Positions 7,428 to 15,762 of a stretch of 39,276 nucleotides of DNA are shown here, in pieces; the first letter of the stretch is position 1, and each line of letters begins with the position of its first letter. The DNA is from DATLSM01 sp049585815 (GTDB lineage: Bacteria; Actinomycetota; Thermoleophilia; Solirubrobacterales; 70-9). Location of the stretch: positions 1 to 39,276 of the forward strand of contig JBAVAR010000098.1 of assembly GCA_049585815.1 (NCBI GenBank), given 5' to 3'. The notes beneath the pieces were generated by a model. That model saw nothing but the letters and a program-made list of their open reading frames with translations, was not told the origin of the DNA and did no database searches. Made by a program: the position numbers and the translations under genes.

Positions 7428-9047
7428 ATGGCCCAGTCCAAGGCCCTCCGACCCGAATGGCTCCCGGCCGTGGCTCTCAGCGCGGTGCTCGCCGCTGCGA
7501 TGTTGGCCTGGAACCCACAGGTCGGCGACCTCGCCGCGCAGGTCTTCCGCACCGAGTTGTTTCAGCGGGCGGGGCTGGCGATCTGGAACGGCTCCTGGTA
7601 TGCGGGCCATTACCTGCTCACCTACAGCGTTCTCTTCCCACCGTTGGCCTCGATATTTGGCCCGCAGTTGGTGGGAGCGCTCGCCGTCGTCGCCTCCTCC
7701 TACTTCTTCGATCGCCTCGTGCGCGAGCGCTGGGGACCTGCGGCGCGTTGGGCGACACTCTGGTTCGCCGCCGGGGTGGTGACCCTGCTCGCCGATGGGC
7801 AGCTCACCTTCGCACTGGGGGTGGCGTGCGGGCTCGCCTCGCTTCGCTTTCTGCAGGCGGGCCGCTCGAAGTCGGCGCTCGCCGCCGCCGCGGGCTGCGC
7901 CCTGGCCAGTCCCGTCGCCGCGGTCTTCCTCGCGGGGGTCCTCCTTGCCGGGACCCTGGAGCGGGGGCGCCCGTTTGGCAGGATCGCGATCGGGGCCGCC
8001 GCCGTGGCGCTCGCCCTGACCGCCCTCCCCAACCTCGCCTTTCCTGAATCGAGCCAGTTCCCCTTCGCCTTTTCCTCCTATCTGGCGATTCCACTTTGGT
8101 GTGGCGGTGCGCTCTACCTAACCCGGAGCCTGGCTCGCGAGGAGCGAGGGCTGCGCTTTGTCCTGGTCGGCTACGTGCTGGCCTCGACCCTGCTCTGGCT
8201 AGCGCCGAACCCGGTCGGCGGCAATGCCGTGCGGCTCGGCGCACTGTTCGGCGGCCCCGTGCTCGCCGCGGTCATCCTCGCCCGCCGACCCCGCGTCTCG
8301 GCCTGGGTGCTGGCGGCGGTCATGCTCGGCGGGCTCTACTGGCAGGTGACGGCGAGCGTCAGCCAGATCGTGCGCAGTGCCGGTGATCCCTCGACCGCGC
8401 CCTCCTACTTCCAGCCGGTCGCCAGGTGGCTGCGCGGCCATGGCGCCCAGGGCACGCGAATCGAGGTACCGCCGACCGCCGATCACTGGGAGTCGGCCTA
8501 CCTCGCACCCCAGTTCGACCTGGCGCGGGGCTGGTTGCGCCAGCTCGACACGACGCGGGACGACATCTTCTATGACGAAGGTCCGCTCACCAATCACGCC
8601 TACAGTGAGTGGCTGCGCCAAAACGCCGTCTCCTACGTCGCTCTCCCCAATGCGCCGCTCGACTACTCCTCCCTGGCGGAGCGACGGCTGATCCTGAGCC
8701 GGCCGCCCTACCTCCTGCCGCGTTGGCGCTCGGCCGAGTGGAGCGTCTACGCGGTGCGCAACCCCGACCCGATGGTCCAGCCGCTGGGGGGGAGCAGCGC
8801 ACGCACGATCTGGGTCGGGCGCCAGGGTTTTGGCCTCGACGTCACCCGTCCGGGCCAATTCCTGATCCGGGTCAACTACACCCCCTACTGGTCGATAGAA
8901 CGCGGCGCCGGCTGTCTGCTGCGCCGCGGCGATTGGACCCAGGTTCGCGCCGCCCACGCGGGAGTTCTGCGGGTGGCGGCCGACTTCTCCTTGGGTGGCG
9001 CCTGGGGCGCCGTCACTGAAGAAAGGGAAAGCTGCTCAAAGGGCTAG
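7428..9047 (+). CDS. Multi-pass membrane protein with large C-terminal soluble part
   Basis: This is a 539-residue protein from ATG 7428. Translation upstream of this ATG lies antisense to lipB and is not credible. Roughly nine or ten hydrophobic segments fill residues 10-310, for example LPAVALSAVLAAAMLAW, ALAVVASSYFF and AVAFLAGVLLAG-like runs. The remaining 230 residues look soluble, with motifs such as TADHWESAYLAPQFDLARGW and SYVALPNAPLDYSSLAERR. The layout (many membrane helices, then a C-terminal soluble domain, and an early NGSWYAGHYLLTYSVLFPP loop) resembles GT-C-fold membrane glycosyltransferases and 6-pyruvoyl-tetrahydropterin-synthase-related membrane proteins. No catalytic motif is certain. 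It sits between the lipoate and pyruvate dehydrogenase genes but shows no obvious link to either. It overlaps the E2 gene end by 12 bases. Confidence 0.8.
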   Translation: MAQSKALRPEWLPAVALSAVLAAAMLAWNPQVGDLAAQVFRTELFQRAGLAIWNGSWYAGHYLLTYSVLFPPLASIFGPQLVGALAVVASSYFFDRLVRERWGPAARWATLWFAAGVVTLLADGQLTFALGVACGLASLRFLQAGRSKSALAAAAGCALASPVAAVFLAGVLLAGTLERGRPFGRIAIGAAAVALALTALPNLAFPESSQFPFAFSSYLAIPLWCGGALYLTRSLAREERGLRFVLVGYVLASTLLWLAPNPVGGNAVRLGALFGGPVLAAVILARRPRVSAWVLAAVMLGGLYWQVTASVSQIVRSAGDPSTAPSYFQPVARWLRGHGAQGTRIEVPPTADHWESAYLAPQFDLARGWLRQLDTTRDDIFYDEGPLTNHAYSEWLRQNAVSYVALPNAPLDYSSLAERRLILSRPPYLLPRWRSAEWSVYAVRNPDPMVQPLGGSSARTIWVGRQGFGLDVTRPGQFLIRVNYTPYWSIERGAGCLLRRGDWTQVRAAHAGVLRVAADFSLGGAWGAVTEERESCSKG

Positions 9048-10286
9048 GGCGAGGGGCTCCTCCAGAAGGGTGCGGATGCCGGCGAGGAACTCCGCGCCAT
9101 CGGCCCCGTAGAGGATGCGGTGATCGCAGGCGAGGGTGACCTGCATCAGGTGAGCGGCGCCGATCTCACCATCGCGCAGGACCGGGCGTTCCCTGATCGC
9201 GCCGACGGCGAGGATCGCGGCCTGCGGTGGGTTGATCACCGCCGAGAAGCGATCGATCCCGTACATCCCGAGATTGGAAACTGTGAAGGTTGCCCCAGAG
9301 AGCTCGGGCGGGGTGATCTCTCCGTCGCGCACCCGTTGGGCCAGGGCGCGTGACTCTGAGGCGATCTGTCCCAGACCCTTGCGGTCGGCGTCAAAGACGG
9401 TGGCGACGACGAGGGCGTCCTGGCCGGCGACGGCCACCCCGACGTTCACCCGGGAGAAGAGCTCAAAGCGCCCGTCACGGTAGGCGCCGTTGGCCCGCGG
9501 GTGCTGGCGCAACGCCAGGGCGCAGGCCTTAACCACCATGTCGTTGAACGAGGGAACCACGACTCCATCTCCCGCCCCAGCCTTGATTCGTGCCCGAGCC
9601 TCCACGGCCCGACTCATATCGACCTCCGCCTCCAGATAAAAGTGGGGCGCCGTTGCCTTGGACTCCGCCATCCGCCGCGCGATTGTCGACTGCAGCTTGC
9701 TCAGCTCCCGGTAGGTCGTCTGTCCCTTGGCCGTCTCGGGAGCCCCGGATAAATTCTCTCCGGCGGGCGCCGGGGCCCTCGCGGCGGGCACCTCGGCTTG
9801 CGCCCTCTCGATATCGGTCTTGACGATCCGCCCACCCGGCCCGGACCCTCGTAGCCGAGACAGGTCGATACCCCGCTCCTTCGCCATCCGCCGAGCCACC
9901 GGTGATGCCTTCTGGCGAGCGCCTGCGCCTGCGGTGCCGGGCGCCTCGGTTGCCTTGGGCGGGGGTAGCGGGGGGGCGGTTTGGGTCAGGGAGGAGCCCG
10001 CCGCCCCTTCCGGCGGGCGGGGACTAGCCGTGATTTGCTCAGCTCCCGCTCCCCCCTCTCCGACCCGCGCAATCGGCGCCCCGATCGGCAGCGTCTCGCC
10101 CTCCGCGGCCAGGATCTCCATCAAGGTTCCGGCCACGTCGCTTTCATATGCCATGTTCGCCTTGTCGGTCTCGATTTCGACCAGCTCATCGCCCACGGCG
10201 AGCGCATCTCCGACGCTCCTTAGCCAACGCAGGATCGTGCCCTCCTCCATCGAGTCCGACAACCGCGGCATCACGACATCTGCCAT
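9036..10286 (-). CDS. pdhC: Pyruvate dehydrogenase E2, dihydrolipoamide acetyltransferase
   Basis: This is a 416-residue protein. It has one N-terminal lipoyl domain (about 1-78) with the lipoylated lysine K42 in ETDKAN. A Pro/Ala/Gly-rich linker follows, then a peripheral-subunit-binding domain (about 126-162, ASPVARRMAKERGIDLSRLR and GPGGRIVKTDIERA). After a second linker comes the catalytic domain (about 185-416), ending in DHRILYGADG with H389 and D396 as catalytic residues. E2 forms the core of the complex and transfers acetyl to CoA. It is the last gene of the operon E3, DsbA-like, E1-alpha, E1-beta, E2, and its ATG overlaps the E1-beta stop by one base (TGATG). Acetyl rather than branched acyl specificity is inferred from the E1 sequences. 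Confidence 0.93.
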   Translation of the reverse strand: MADVVMPRLSDSMEEGTILRWLRSVGDALAVGDELVEIETDKANMAYESDVAGTLMEILAAEGETLPIGAPIARVGEGGAGAEQITASPRPPEGAAGSSLTQTAPPLPPPKATEAPGTAGAGARQKASPVARRMAKERGIDLSRLRGSGPGGRIVKTDIERAQAEVPAARAPAPAGENLSGAPETAKGQTTYRELSKLQSTIARRMAESKATAPHFYLEAEVDMSRAVEARARIKAGAGDGVVVPSFNDMVVKACALALRQHPRANGAYRDGRFELFSRVNVGVAVAGQDALVVATVFDADRKGLGQIASESRALAQRVRDGEITPPELSGATFTVSNLGMYGIDRFSAVINPPQAAILAVGAIRERPVLRDGEIGAAHLMQVTLACDHRILYGADGAEFLAGIRTLLEEPLALAL

Positions 10287-11275
10287 CAGATCGCGCCCTC
10301 CAGCGCGGCGAGCGCCGCCTTTATCACGTGCTCCTCGTGGGGAATCGCCGCCTGCTCCAGCCGCTTGGAGTAGGGCATATGCACGTCGGCACCTGTCACC
10401 CGCTGCACCGGAGCGTCGAGATGGTCAAAGGCCTGCTCGGTGATCAGGGTCGAGAGGTTTGCGCCGACCCCGCCGTGCGGCCATCCCTCCTCGACGATCA
10501 CCGCCCGGTTGGTCTTGCGCACAGATTCAAGGATCGTGTCGAGATCCAGCGGGCGCAGGGTGCGTGGATCGATCACCTCCGCCTCGATCCCGTGCTCGTG
10601 GGAGAGCTGGGTCGCGGCCCGCTCGGCCACCAGCGCCATCTTCAGTACGGCGACGATCGTCACGTCCCCGCCCTCCCGCCGCACCGCCGCCTCGCCGAAG
10701 CCCAGCACCAGATCATCCTCATCGGCAACCTCCCCGCGCGTCCCGTAGAGGCTCTCGTGCTCGATGAAGATCACCGGGTTGTCGTCGCGGACCGCCGCCT
10801 TCAGCAGCGCCTTGCCATCGGCCGCGGTGGATGGACAGGCGACCAGCAGCCCGGGCACCTGGAGGAAGAGCGCCTCGAAGCTGTGGGAGTGAGTCGGACC
10901 CAGCTGGTGCCCGCCTCCTCCCGGCATCCGGATCACCATCGGTACCTTCGCCTGTCCGTTGAACATGTAGGGGATCGCCGCGGCGTGGTTGACGATCTGA
11001 TCGAGCGCCAGCAGCGAGAAGTTGACCGTCATCAGCTCGACGATCGGCCGCAGGCCGGCCATCGCCGCGCCGATCCCGGCGCCGACGATCGTGTTCTCGG
11101 AGATCGGCGTGTCGCGGACGCGCCGCTCGCCGAACTCCTCAAGCAGGCCCTCGGTCACCTTGAACGCCCCCTGAAAGACGCCGACGTCCTCGCCCATGAC
11201 GAAGACCGCCTCATCGCGGCGCATCTCCTCAGCCATCGCGTCGCGCAGGGCCTCCCGCATGCGGATGCTGGCCAT
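10286..11275 (-). CDS. pdhB: Pyruvate dehydrogenase E1 component, beta subunit
   Basis: This is a 329-residue protein of normal length. Recognisable E1-beta blocks are MREALRDAMAEEMRRDEAVF, GEDVGVFQGAFKVTEGL, DTPISENTIVGAGIGAAMAG, ELMTVNFSLLALDQIVNHAA and GGGGHQLGPTHSHSFEAL, with the C-terminal transketolase-fold domain around LRPLDLDTILESV. E1-beta pairs with E1-alpha in a heterotetramer that decarboxylates the 2-oxo acid on thiamine diphosphate. ELMTVNF followed by DQIVNHAA is closer to pyruvate than to branched-chain E1-beta forms, though this is a judgement by eye. Its start and the end of E1-alpha overlap at 11275, which fits coupled translation in equal amounts. Confidence 0.93.
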   Translation of the reverse strand: MASIRMREALRDAMAEEMRRDEAVFVMGEDVGVFQGAFKVTEGLLEEFGERRVRDTPISENTIVGAGIGAAMAGLRPIVELMTVNFSLLALDQIVNHAAAIPYMFNGQAKVPMVIRMPGGGGHQLGPTHSHSFEALFLQVPGLLVACPSTAADGKALLKAAVRDDNPVIFIEHESLYGTRGEVADEDDLVLGFGEAAVRREGGDVTIVAVLKMALVAERAATQLSHEHGIEAEVIDPRTLRPLDLDTILESVRKTNRAVIVEEGWPHGGVGANLSTLITEQAFDHLDAPVQRVTGADVHMPYSKRLEQAAIPHEEHVIKAALAALEGAI

Positions 11276-12453
11276 CAGTCCTCGAGCTCCTCGGCAACCT
11301 CCGGCTCGACCCCCTCGTGGGCGTCGCCGCGCTCGGCCGGATTGGGCCGGGGTCCGTTCGCCTGCCCGGCGTAGGCTGCCCCCGCCTCGGCCAACTCGCG
11401 CGCCGCCTCGGGCATCCGGTCCTCATGCTCACCGCGATGGGGGTGCGGGCTGCGCTCGTCCACCGCGTACCAGGCGGCGGCGCCGTCGAGCACGTAGAGA
11501 TTCTCATAGAGGGTGTCGAGCGGCGGTTCGGGCGAGGCGTCGGCGAATCCGACCGCCGCCAGCACCTCCCGCTCGGCCGTCTCGCGCACCTCCCGCACCT
11601 CCCGCTCGCCGAGGACCCCGGCCTCCACGCAGCGCCGCGCGAACGCCTCGATCGGGTCCTTCTGCTGCCACTCCTCAACCTCCTCGCGCTGGCGGTAGAC
11701 CTCCGGGTCGGCGGCGGAGTGGCCGCGGTAGCGGTAGGTGAAGGCCTCGAGCATCGACGGGCGCCGCTCCTCGCGGGCGAGCCGGATTCCCTCCGCAACC
11801 CCCTCTCGCACGGCGATCACGTCCATCCCGTCGACCCGCTTGCCAGCGATCCCGTAGCCCTCCGCCTTCTTGGAGAGGTTGGTCTGGGCCGAGTGGCGCT
11901 CAACCGAGGTCCCCATCCCGTAGAGGTTGTTCTCGACCATGAAGAGCATGGGCAGCTTCCAGAGCGCCGCCAGGTTCATCGTCTCGCCGAAGTTGCCGGC
12001 GTTGGAGGCCCCGTCGCCGAACATGCAGACGGTGACAGCATCCTCTCCCTTGTACTCGGAGGCGAGGGCGAGGCCGGCGGCGATCGGTAGATTGCCACCG
12101 ACGATCCCGTAGCCGCCCATGAAGCGATGCCCACGGTCGAAGATGTGCATCGAGCCCCCCCGCCCGCCGCTGGTCCCGTCGACCCGGCCAAACAGCTCGG
12201 CCATCACCCGCCTGGGCTCGGTGCCACGGGCGATCGCGTGACCATGGGTGCGGTAGGTGCCGATCAGGTAGTCCCCCTCCGCCATCACCGAGGCGGTGCC
12301 GACGATCGTCGCCTCCTCGCCGATCGCAAGGTGCAGAAAGCCCCCGGCTTTGGCCCGCTGGTACTGCCGTCCGGCCTCCTCCTCGAAGCGACGAATCAGC
12401 GCCATCCGCGCGAGCAGCTGATAGCAAGTGGCGGCGTCGGGTAGGTCGGCCAT
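11275..12453 (-). CDS. pdhA: Pyruvate dehydrogenase E1 component, alpha subunit
   Basis: This is a 392-residue protein. The thiamine-diphosphate motif runs from GDGASNAG (G146) to ENN (174-176). YGMGTSVER (178-186) and RVDGMDVIAVREG are typical of pyruvate-type E1-alpha, and YRYRGHSAADP marks the phosphorylation-loop region. The first 330 residues match the normal family length. A tail of about 60 residues rich in Glu, Ala and Pro (ending GVEPEVAEELED) is extra. E1-alpha holds half of the active site and feeds acetyl units to E2. The gene starts 11 bases after the DsbA-like gene ends. This two-subunit E1 differs from the single-chain AceE used by many other actinobacteria. Confidence 0.94.
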   Translation of the reverse strand: MADLPDAATCYQLLARMALIRRFEEEAGRQYQRAKAGGFLHLAIGEEATIVGTASVMAEGDYLIGTYRTHGHAIARGTEPRRVMAELFGRVDGTSGGRGGSMHIFDRGHRFMGGYGIVGGNLPIAAGLALASEYKGEDAVTVCMFGDGASNAGNFGETMNLAALWKLPMLFMVENNLYGMGTSVERHSAQTNLSKKAEGYGIAGKRVDGMDVIAVREGVAEGIRLAREERRPSMLEAFTYRYRGHSAADPEVYRQREEVEEWQQKDPIEAFARRCVEAGVLGEREVREVRETAEREVLAAVGFADASPEPPLDTLYENLYVLDGAAAWYAVDERSPHPHRGEHEDRMPEAARELAEAGAAYAGQANGPRPNPAERGDAHEGVEPEVAEELED

Positions 12454-12464
12454 TCGGGTTGACC

Positions 12465-13055
12465 TTAGCTTGCCGCTTCGACCGCTTCCTCCAATCGGTC
12501 ATCGCCCCAGAACACCTCGCCACCGATGGTGATGGAGGGGACGCCGCTCACCCCCAGCCCCGCGGCGCGGTCGGTGGCCTCGCGCAGCGCGTCCTTAACG
12601 ACGGCTGTCTGCACCGCTTTGAGCAGCGCCGTCGGATGCAGCTCGCAGGCGGCCGCTGCGAGGAGCACGTTGTCGTGGTCAGAGAGATCGCGGCCGGCGG
12701 CGAAGGCCTGACGGAAGGCGGCGAGGGAGAAGGAGACGGTACGGCCGGTCTGTTTGGCGAAGGTCGCGACCCGCATCGCAAACAGAGTGTTGCCGGGCCA
12801 GGGGTCGGGCCAGGTGAGCGGCACCAGTCCGTAGGCCGAGGCACGCCGCTCGACCTCCGCCATCCCCCCCTCTCGTCCGGGGCCATTGGCCCAGGAGTCC
12901 CGGTCAAAGTGCTTGAACAGGCCGCCGAGCAGGATCGGCTGCCACCGCGGCTGCTCCAGTTCGGCGTCGGTGAACAGTCCGCTGATCCGCTCCGCGGTGA
13001 GGTAGGCGTAGGGGCTGCCGAGATCGAAATAGAAGGTTGCGCGGGCGGCGCTCAA
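12465..13055 (-). CDS. DsbA-family / 2-hydroxychromene-2-carboxylate isomerase-like protein
   Basis: This is a 196-residue protein with a thioredoxin fold and helical insertion. The start ATFYFDLGSPYAYLTAERI places a Gly-Ser-Pro where disulfide oxidoreductases have CxxC, as in HCCA isomerases and kappa-class glutathione transferases. The end carries the cis-Pro loop GVSGVPSITIGGEVFWGDDR. It has no signal peptide, so it should be cytoplasmic. The family uses a glutathione-like thiol or the fold itself for isomerisation or conjugation, but no substrate can be read here. It is embedded in the pyruvate dehydrogenase operon: ATGA overlap with lpd upstream (13052-13055), 11 bases before pdhA. Its position suggests a role linked to redox or lipoyl chemistry, which is inference only. 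Confidence 0.85.
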   Translation of the reverse strand: MSAARATFYFDLGSPYAYLTAERISGLFTDAELEQPRWQPILLGGLFKHFDRDSWANGPGREGGMAEVERRASAYGLVPLTWPDPWPGNTLFAMRVATFAKQTGRTVSFSLAAFRQAFAAGRDLSDHDNVLLAAAACELHPTALLKAVQTAVVKDALREATDRAAGLGVSGVPSITIGGEVFWGDDRLEEAVEAAS

Positions 13056-14419
13056 GCGTGGATCGCCCAGCCATCGACGGCGCGCGCCGCGTCGAGGATC
13101 GCCTCGGAGATCGTCGGGTGGGGGTGGACGATCCGTGCCAGCTCCTGATAGCCCCCCTCCAACGCCATCACCGCGACCAGCTCGGCGATCATGTCGCAGG
13201 CGCGGTTGCCGACGATATGGGCGCCGAGGATCTCGCCGTAGCTGGAGTCGATGACGAGCTTGACCAAACCGTCTTTGTCGTCGTAGACGGTCGCCGCTCC
13301 GACCCCACCCAGTTTGAGCTTGCCGACCTTGACGTCGTGGCCGGCCCCCTTGGCGGCCGCCTCGGTCAATCCGACGCTGGCCACCTGAGGCTGGCAGAAG
13401 GTCGCCCCGGCGACGAGGTTCTGGTCGACCGGCTCGGTGGGGGCGCCGGCGGCGTGCTCCACGGCTACAACGCCCTCCTCGGATGCCTTGTGGGCGAGCG
13501 CCTTGGCGTTGACCAGGTCGCCGATCGCGTAGACCTTTGGGTTGGAGGTGCGCTGGTAGGGGTCGACCCGGACCTTGCCGTTCTCCTCCAGCTCGACTCC
13601 GGCCTCGGCGAGGCCCAGGCCCTCGGTGTCGGCGCCGCGGCCGCCGGCGATCAGCAGATAGTCGACCTCGGCTGACTGATCGCCGTAGGTGAACCGCACC
13701 GAACTCTTGCCCGCCTCGACGTTCTGCACCGGGGTTCCGGTGGAGATCGTGATGTTCTGCTTCTTGAAGGCGCGCTCAACGACGCGGACGACGTCCTTAT
13801 CCTCGGCGGGCAGGATCTGGTCGAGCATCTCGATCAGCAGCACCTCTGCGCCGAAACGACCGTAGGCGGAGGCGATCTCACAGCCGGATGCCCCAGCGCC
13901 GACCACGGCGAGCTTCTTGGGCAGCTCCGGCAGCGACCAGGCACCCCAGGTGTCAAGCACCCGGTCACCGAACGGGGCTCCCGGGATCGGCAAGGAGACC
14001 GAGCCGGTGGCGAGCACCACCGCCCCCGCCTCATAGACGGCGTCGCCGACCCTCACCTTGCCCTCGGCGGTGAGCGAGCCGGTGCCCTCGATCAGCGTCA
14101 CCTTGTTCTTGTCCCAGAGCATCCTGACTCCGCCCGAGAGTGATTCCGAGACGGCGGCACGGCGCTTGCCGAGGGCGTCCCAGTCAATCGAGGCGCCCTC
14201 CACCGTCAACCCCAGCTCGGCGCTGTTTTGCGCCTGGTCATAGAGCTCCGCCGTGTGCAGGACCGTCTTCGCCGGAATGCAGGCGTAGTTGAGGCAGCGC
14301 CCCCCTGCCTTGTCGCGCTCGATCACGGCGGTCTTTCGGCCCAGCTGGGCCGAGCGAATCGCGGCGACGTAACCGCCCGGGCCCCCGCCGATGACGATCG
14401 TGTCAAACGAATCAGCCAC
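13052..14419 (-). CDS. lpdA: Dihydrolipoyl dehydrogenase (E3)
   Basis: This is a 455-residue protein. The FAD-binding GGGPGGYVAAIRSAQLG is at 11-27. The redox disulfide is C42 and C47 in GGRCLNYACIPAK; most homologues have NVGC rather than NYAC, a mild variation. The NAD-binding motif lies in LAVVGAGASGCEIASAY, and the catalytic His-Glu pair is H434 and E439 in HPHPTISEAI. E3 reoxidises dihydrolipoamide on E2 using NAD. It is the first of five overlapping or closely spaced genes of the complex. It begins 22 bases after the end of the small membrane-protein gene, so the transcript may start as far upstream as thiE. Confidence 0.96.
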   Translation of the reverse strand: MADSFDTIVIGGGPGGYVAAIRSAQLGRKTAVIERDKAGGRCLNYACIPAKTVLHTAELYDQAQNSAELGLTVEGASIDWDALGKRRAAVSESLSGGVRMLWDKNKVTLIEGTGSLTAEGKVRVGDAVYEAGAVVLATGSVSLPIPGAPFGDRVLDTWGAWSLPELPKKLAVVGAGASGCEIASAYGRFGAEVLLIEMLDQILPAEDKDVVRVVERAFKKQNITISTGTPVQNVEAGKSSVRFTYGDQSAEVDYLLIAGGRGADTEGLGLAEAGVELEENGKVRVDPYQRTSNPKVYAIGDLVNAKALAHKASEEGVVAVEHAAGAPTEPVDQNLVAGATFCQPQVASVGLTEAAAKGAGHDVKVGKLKLGGVGAATVYDDKDGLVKLVIDSSYGEILGAHIVGNRACDMIAELVAVMALEGGYQELARIVHPHPTISEAILDAARAVDGWAIHA

Positions 14420-14441
14420 TGAACCCTGAGCCTATAGAAGG

Positions 14442-14948
14442 TCAGTCTCGGGGAAGGCGCTGGGGCATCTGGATTCTCGCCATCGCCTTGACCATGAAAT
14501 AAAAGAAGCCGCCCGAGACGGCGAGAAGGCCGAGGGTGGCGAGGATCTGGGCCGGAGTCGCCGCCTGTGCGGCGAGGCCGAAGACGGCGCTGAAGATGAG
14601 GAAGACGAGGATCAGCTGGAAACCGAGCACCGCCCAGTAGCGGGCTCGCCACATCCCCCAGGCCATGATCCCCATCAGCAGAGCGGGAGCCGCGACCTGG
14701 GCCAGCTTCGGCTGGCCGCCATTGACATGGACCCCGGCCAGATAGCCGCCGACGATCGAGGCCGCGACCAGCGCCGAGAGGAGGGCTCCGATCGTCACCA
14801 CCAGGGGGCGCTCGCCCCTGGCAAGCGGCTTCAGTCCCTCGCGGGCTTCGCGGTTTCGCTCCTCTGAGCAGGCGTAGCCGCGCTCGATGCGCTCGCGCGG
14901 GCTCGAGGTGGAGCCCCGCCGCTTGCGCTTGCGTGGCTGTTCATCCAC
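14442..14948 (-). CDS. Small four-helix membrane protein of unknown function
   Basis: This is a 168-residue protein from GTG 14948. The frame is open to 15056, but the extra part would lie inside thiE. The N-terminus is Lys/Arg-rich (QPRKRKRRG, SSPRERIERG) and should stay in the cytoplasm. Four hydrophobic segments follow (about 49-68, 80-97, 102-123 and 130-150, the last with ILATLGLLAVSGGFFYFMVK). The start overlaps the thiE end by eight bases and lpdA begins 22 bases downstream, so it is probably co-transcribed with both. I do not recognise a family. A link to thiamine uptake or the complex cannot be supported beyond position. Confidence 0.7.
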   Translation of the reverse strand: MDEQPRKRKRRGSTSSPRERIERGYACSEERNREAREGLKPLARGERPLVVTIGALLSALVAASIVGGYLAGVHVNGGQPKLAQVAAPALLMGIMAWGMWRARYWAVLGFQLILVFLIFSAVFGLAAQAATPAQILATLGLLAVSGGFFYFMVKAMARIQMPQRLPRD

Positions 14949-15627
14949 CGGGAGCCGCCTCCCCGATGGTTGCCAGCGCTCTCCGCAGCGCTTCGGCCGC
15001 CGCGGTCGGGTCATCGGCGTCGCGGATCGCCCGCACCACGCCAAGTCGCCGCGCACCCGCTCTCAGCACCTCCGCGGCGTTTGTGGGGTCAATGCCGCCG
15101 ATCGCATAGAAGGGGCGGGCGGCGCTGGCCGCCGCGTGCTCGATCAGGCCAAGGCCGACCGCCGGGCGGCCCTCTTTCGTCGGTGTCTCCCAGACGGGCC
15201 CGACGCTGATGTAGTCGACCGGCGCCAGGGCGGCTGATGCGATCTGCTCCTCGGAGTGGGTGGAGTGGCCGATGATCGCCTCGGGTCCGAGCGCCTCTCG
15301 CGCCTCCTCGGCGGAGATGTCGTCCTGGCCGACGTGGACGCCGTCGGCGTCGCAGGCGAGCGCCAGGTGGGGGTCGTCGTTGAGGATGAAGAGGGCGCTG
15401 TAGGTGTCGCAGAGGCGGCGGAAGGTCCGGGCAGAACGTTCGATCGCATCCTGCGGCAGTCCCTTCTCGCGCAGCTGCACGATGTCGACGCCACCGCTCA
15501 GCGCGGCCCGCAGGAGCGCCTCGGGATCTTCGCCACGCGGGAGCGCGTCGCAGACGAAGTAAAGGCGCGCGGTGCGCAGCCGCTCGCGGCGCAGAGGTCC
15601 GTCGGCCTCGGGGGGGGCAAGGCTCAT
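14941..15627 (-). CDS. thiE: Thiamine-phosphate synthase
   Basis: This is a 228-residue protein from ATG 15627. The frame is open to 16062, but that part is antisense to thiO. TIM-barrel motifs of ThiE are clear: LYFVCDALPRGEDPEALLRA, VDIVQLREKGL, FILNDDPHLALACDADGVHV, GQDDIS, IIGHSTHSEEQ, VGPVWETPTK and FYAIGGIDPTNAAEVL. It joins the pyrimidine and thiazole phosphates to make thiamine phosphate. It is divergent from thiO-thiSG, which carry the TPP riboswitch. The riboswitch is oriented away from thiE, so thiE itself has no visible switch. Downstream it overlaps a membrane-protein gene that leads into the pyruvate dehydrogenase operon, the main thiamine-diphosphate user here. Confidence 0.94.
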   Translation of the reverse strand: MSLAPPEADGPLRRERLRTARLYFVCDALPRGEDPEALLRAALSGGVDIVQLREKGLPQDAIERSARTFRRLCDTYSALFILNDDPHLALACDADGVHVGQDDISAEEAREALGPEAIIGHSTHSEEQIASAALAPVDYISVGPVWETPTKEGRPAVGLGLIEHAAASAARPFYAIGGIDPTNAAEVLRAGARRLGVVRAIRDADDPTAAAEALRRALATIGEAAPGG

Positions 15628-15671
15628 CGGTCGATTATGGCTAGGAGAGGCCGCGAGATGGGTAGCATCGA

Positions 15672-15760
15672 CCTCACACGGGAGCCGAGGAGGCTGAGAG
15701 GGTGGCAACGAGGTCACCGACCGTCTGGACCTGATCCGGGTAATGCCGGCGGAGGCAAAG
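15672..15760 (+). promoter_or_regulatory. TPP riboswitch (THI box) controlling thiO-thiSG
   Basis: The conserved core is present: CACGGGAGCC (15677-15686), GGCTGAGAG (15692-15700), a GGTGGC/GTCACC arm (15701-15718), then ACCTGATCCGGGTAATGCCG (15729-15748) and GGCGGAGG (15748-15755). P2 is AGCC/GGCT. The closing helix pairs CCTC (15672-15675) with GAGG (15752-15755). That GAGG lies inside GGAGG (15751-15755), the likely ribosome site for thiO seven bases before TTG 15763. TPP binding would stabilise the helix and hide the ribosome site, so control is probably at translation start. It should repress thiazole synthesis when thiamine diphosphate is abundant. Confidence 0.92.
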
Positions 15761-15762
15761 GT

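Noticed and set aside
15256..15762. N-terminal extension of ThiO
   Set aside because: It would translate antisense thiE and the TPP riboswitch; the TTG at 15763 has a correct ribosome site.
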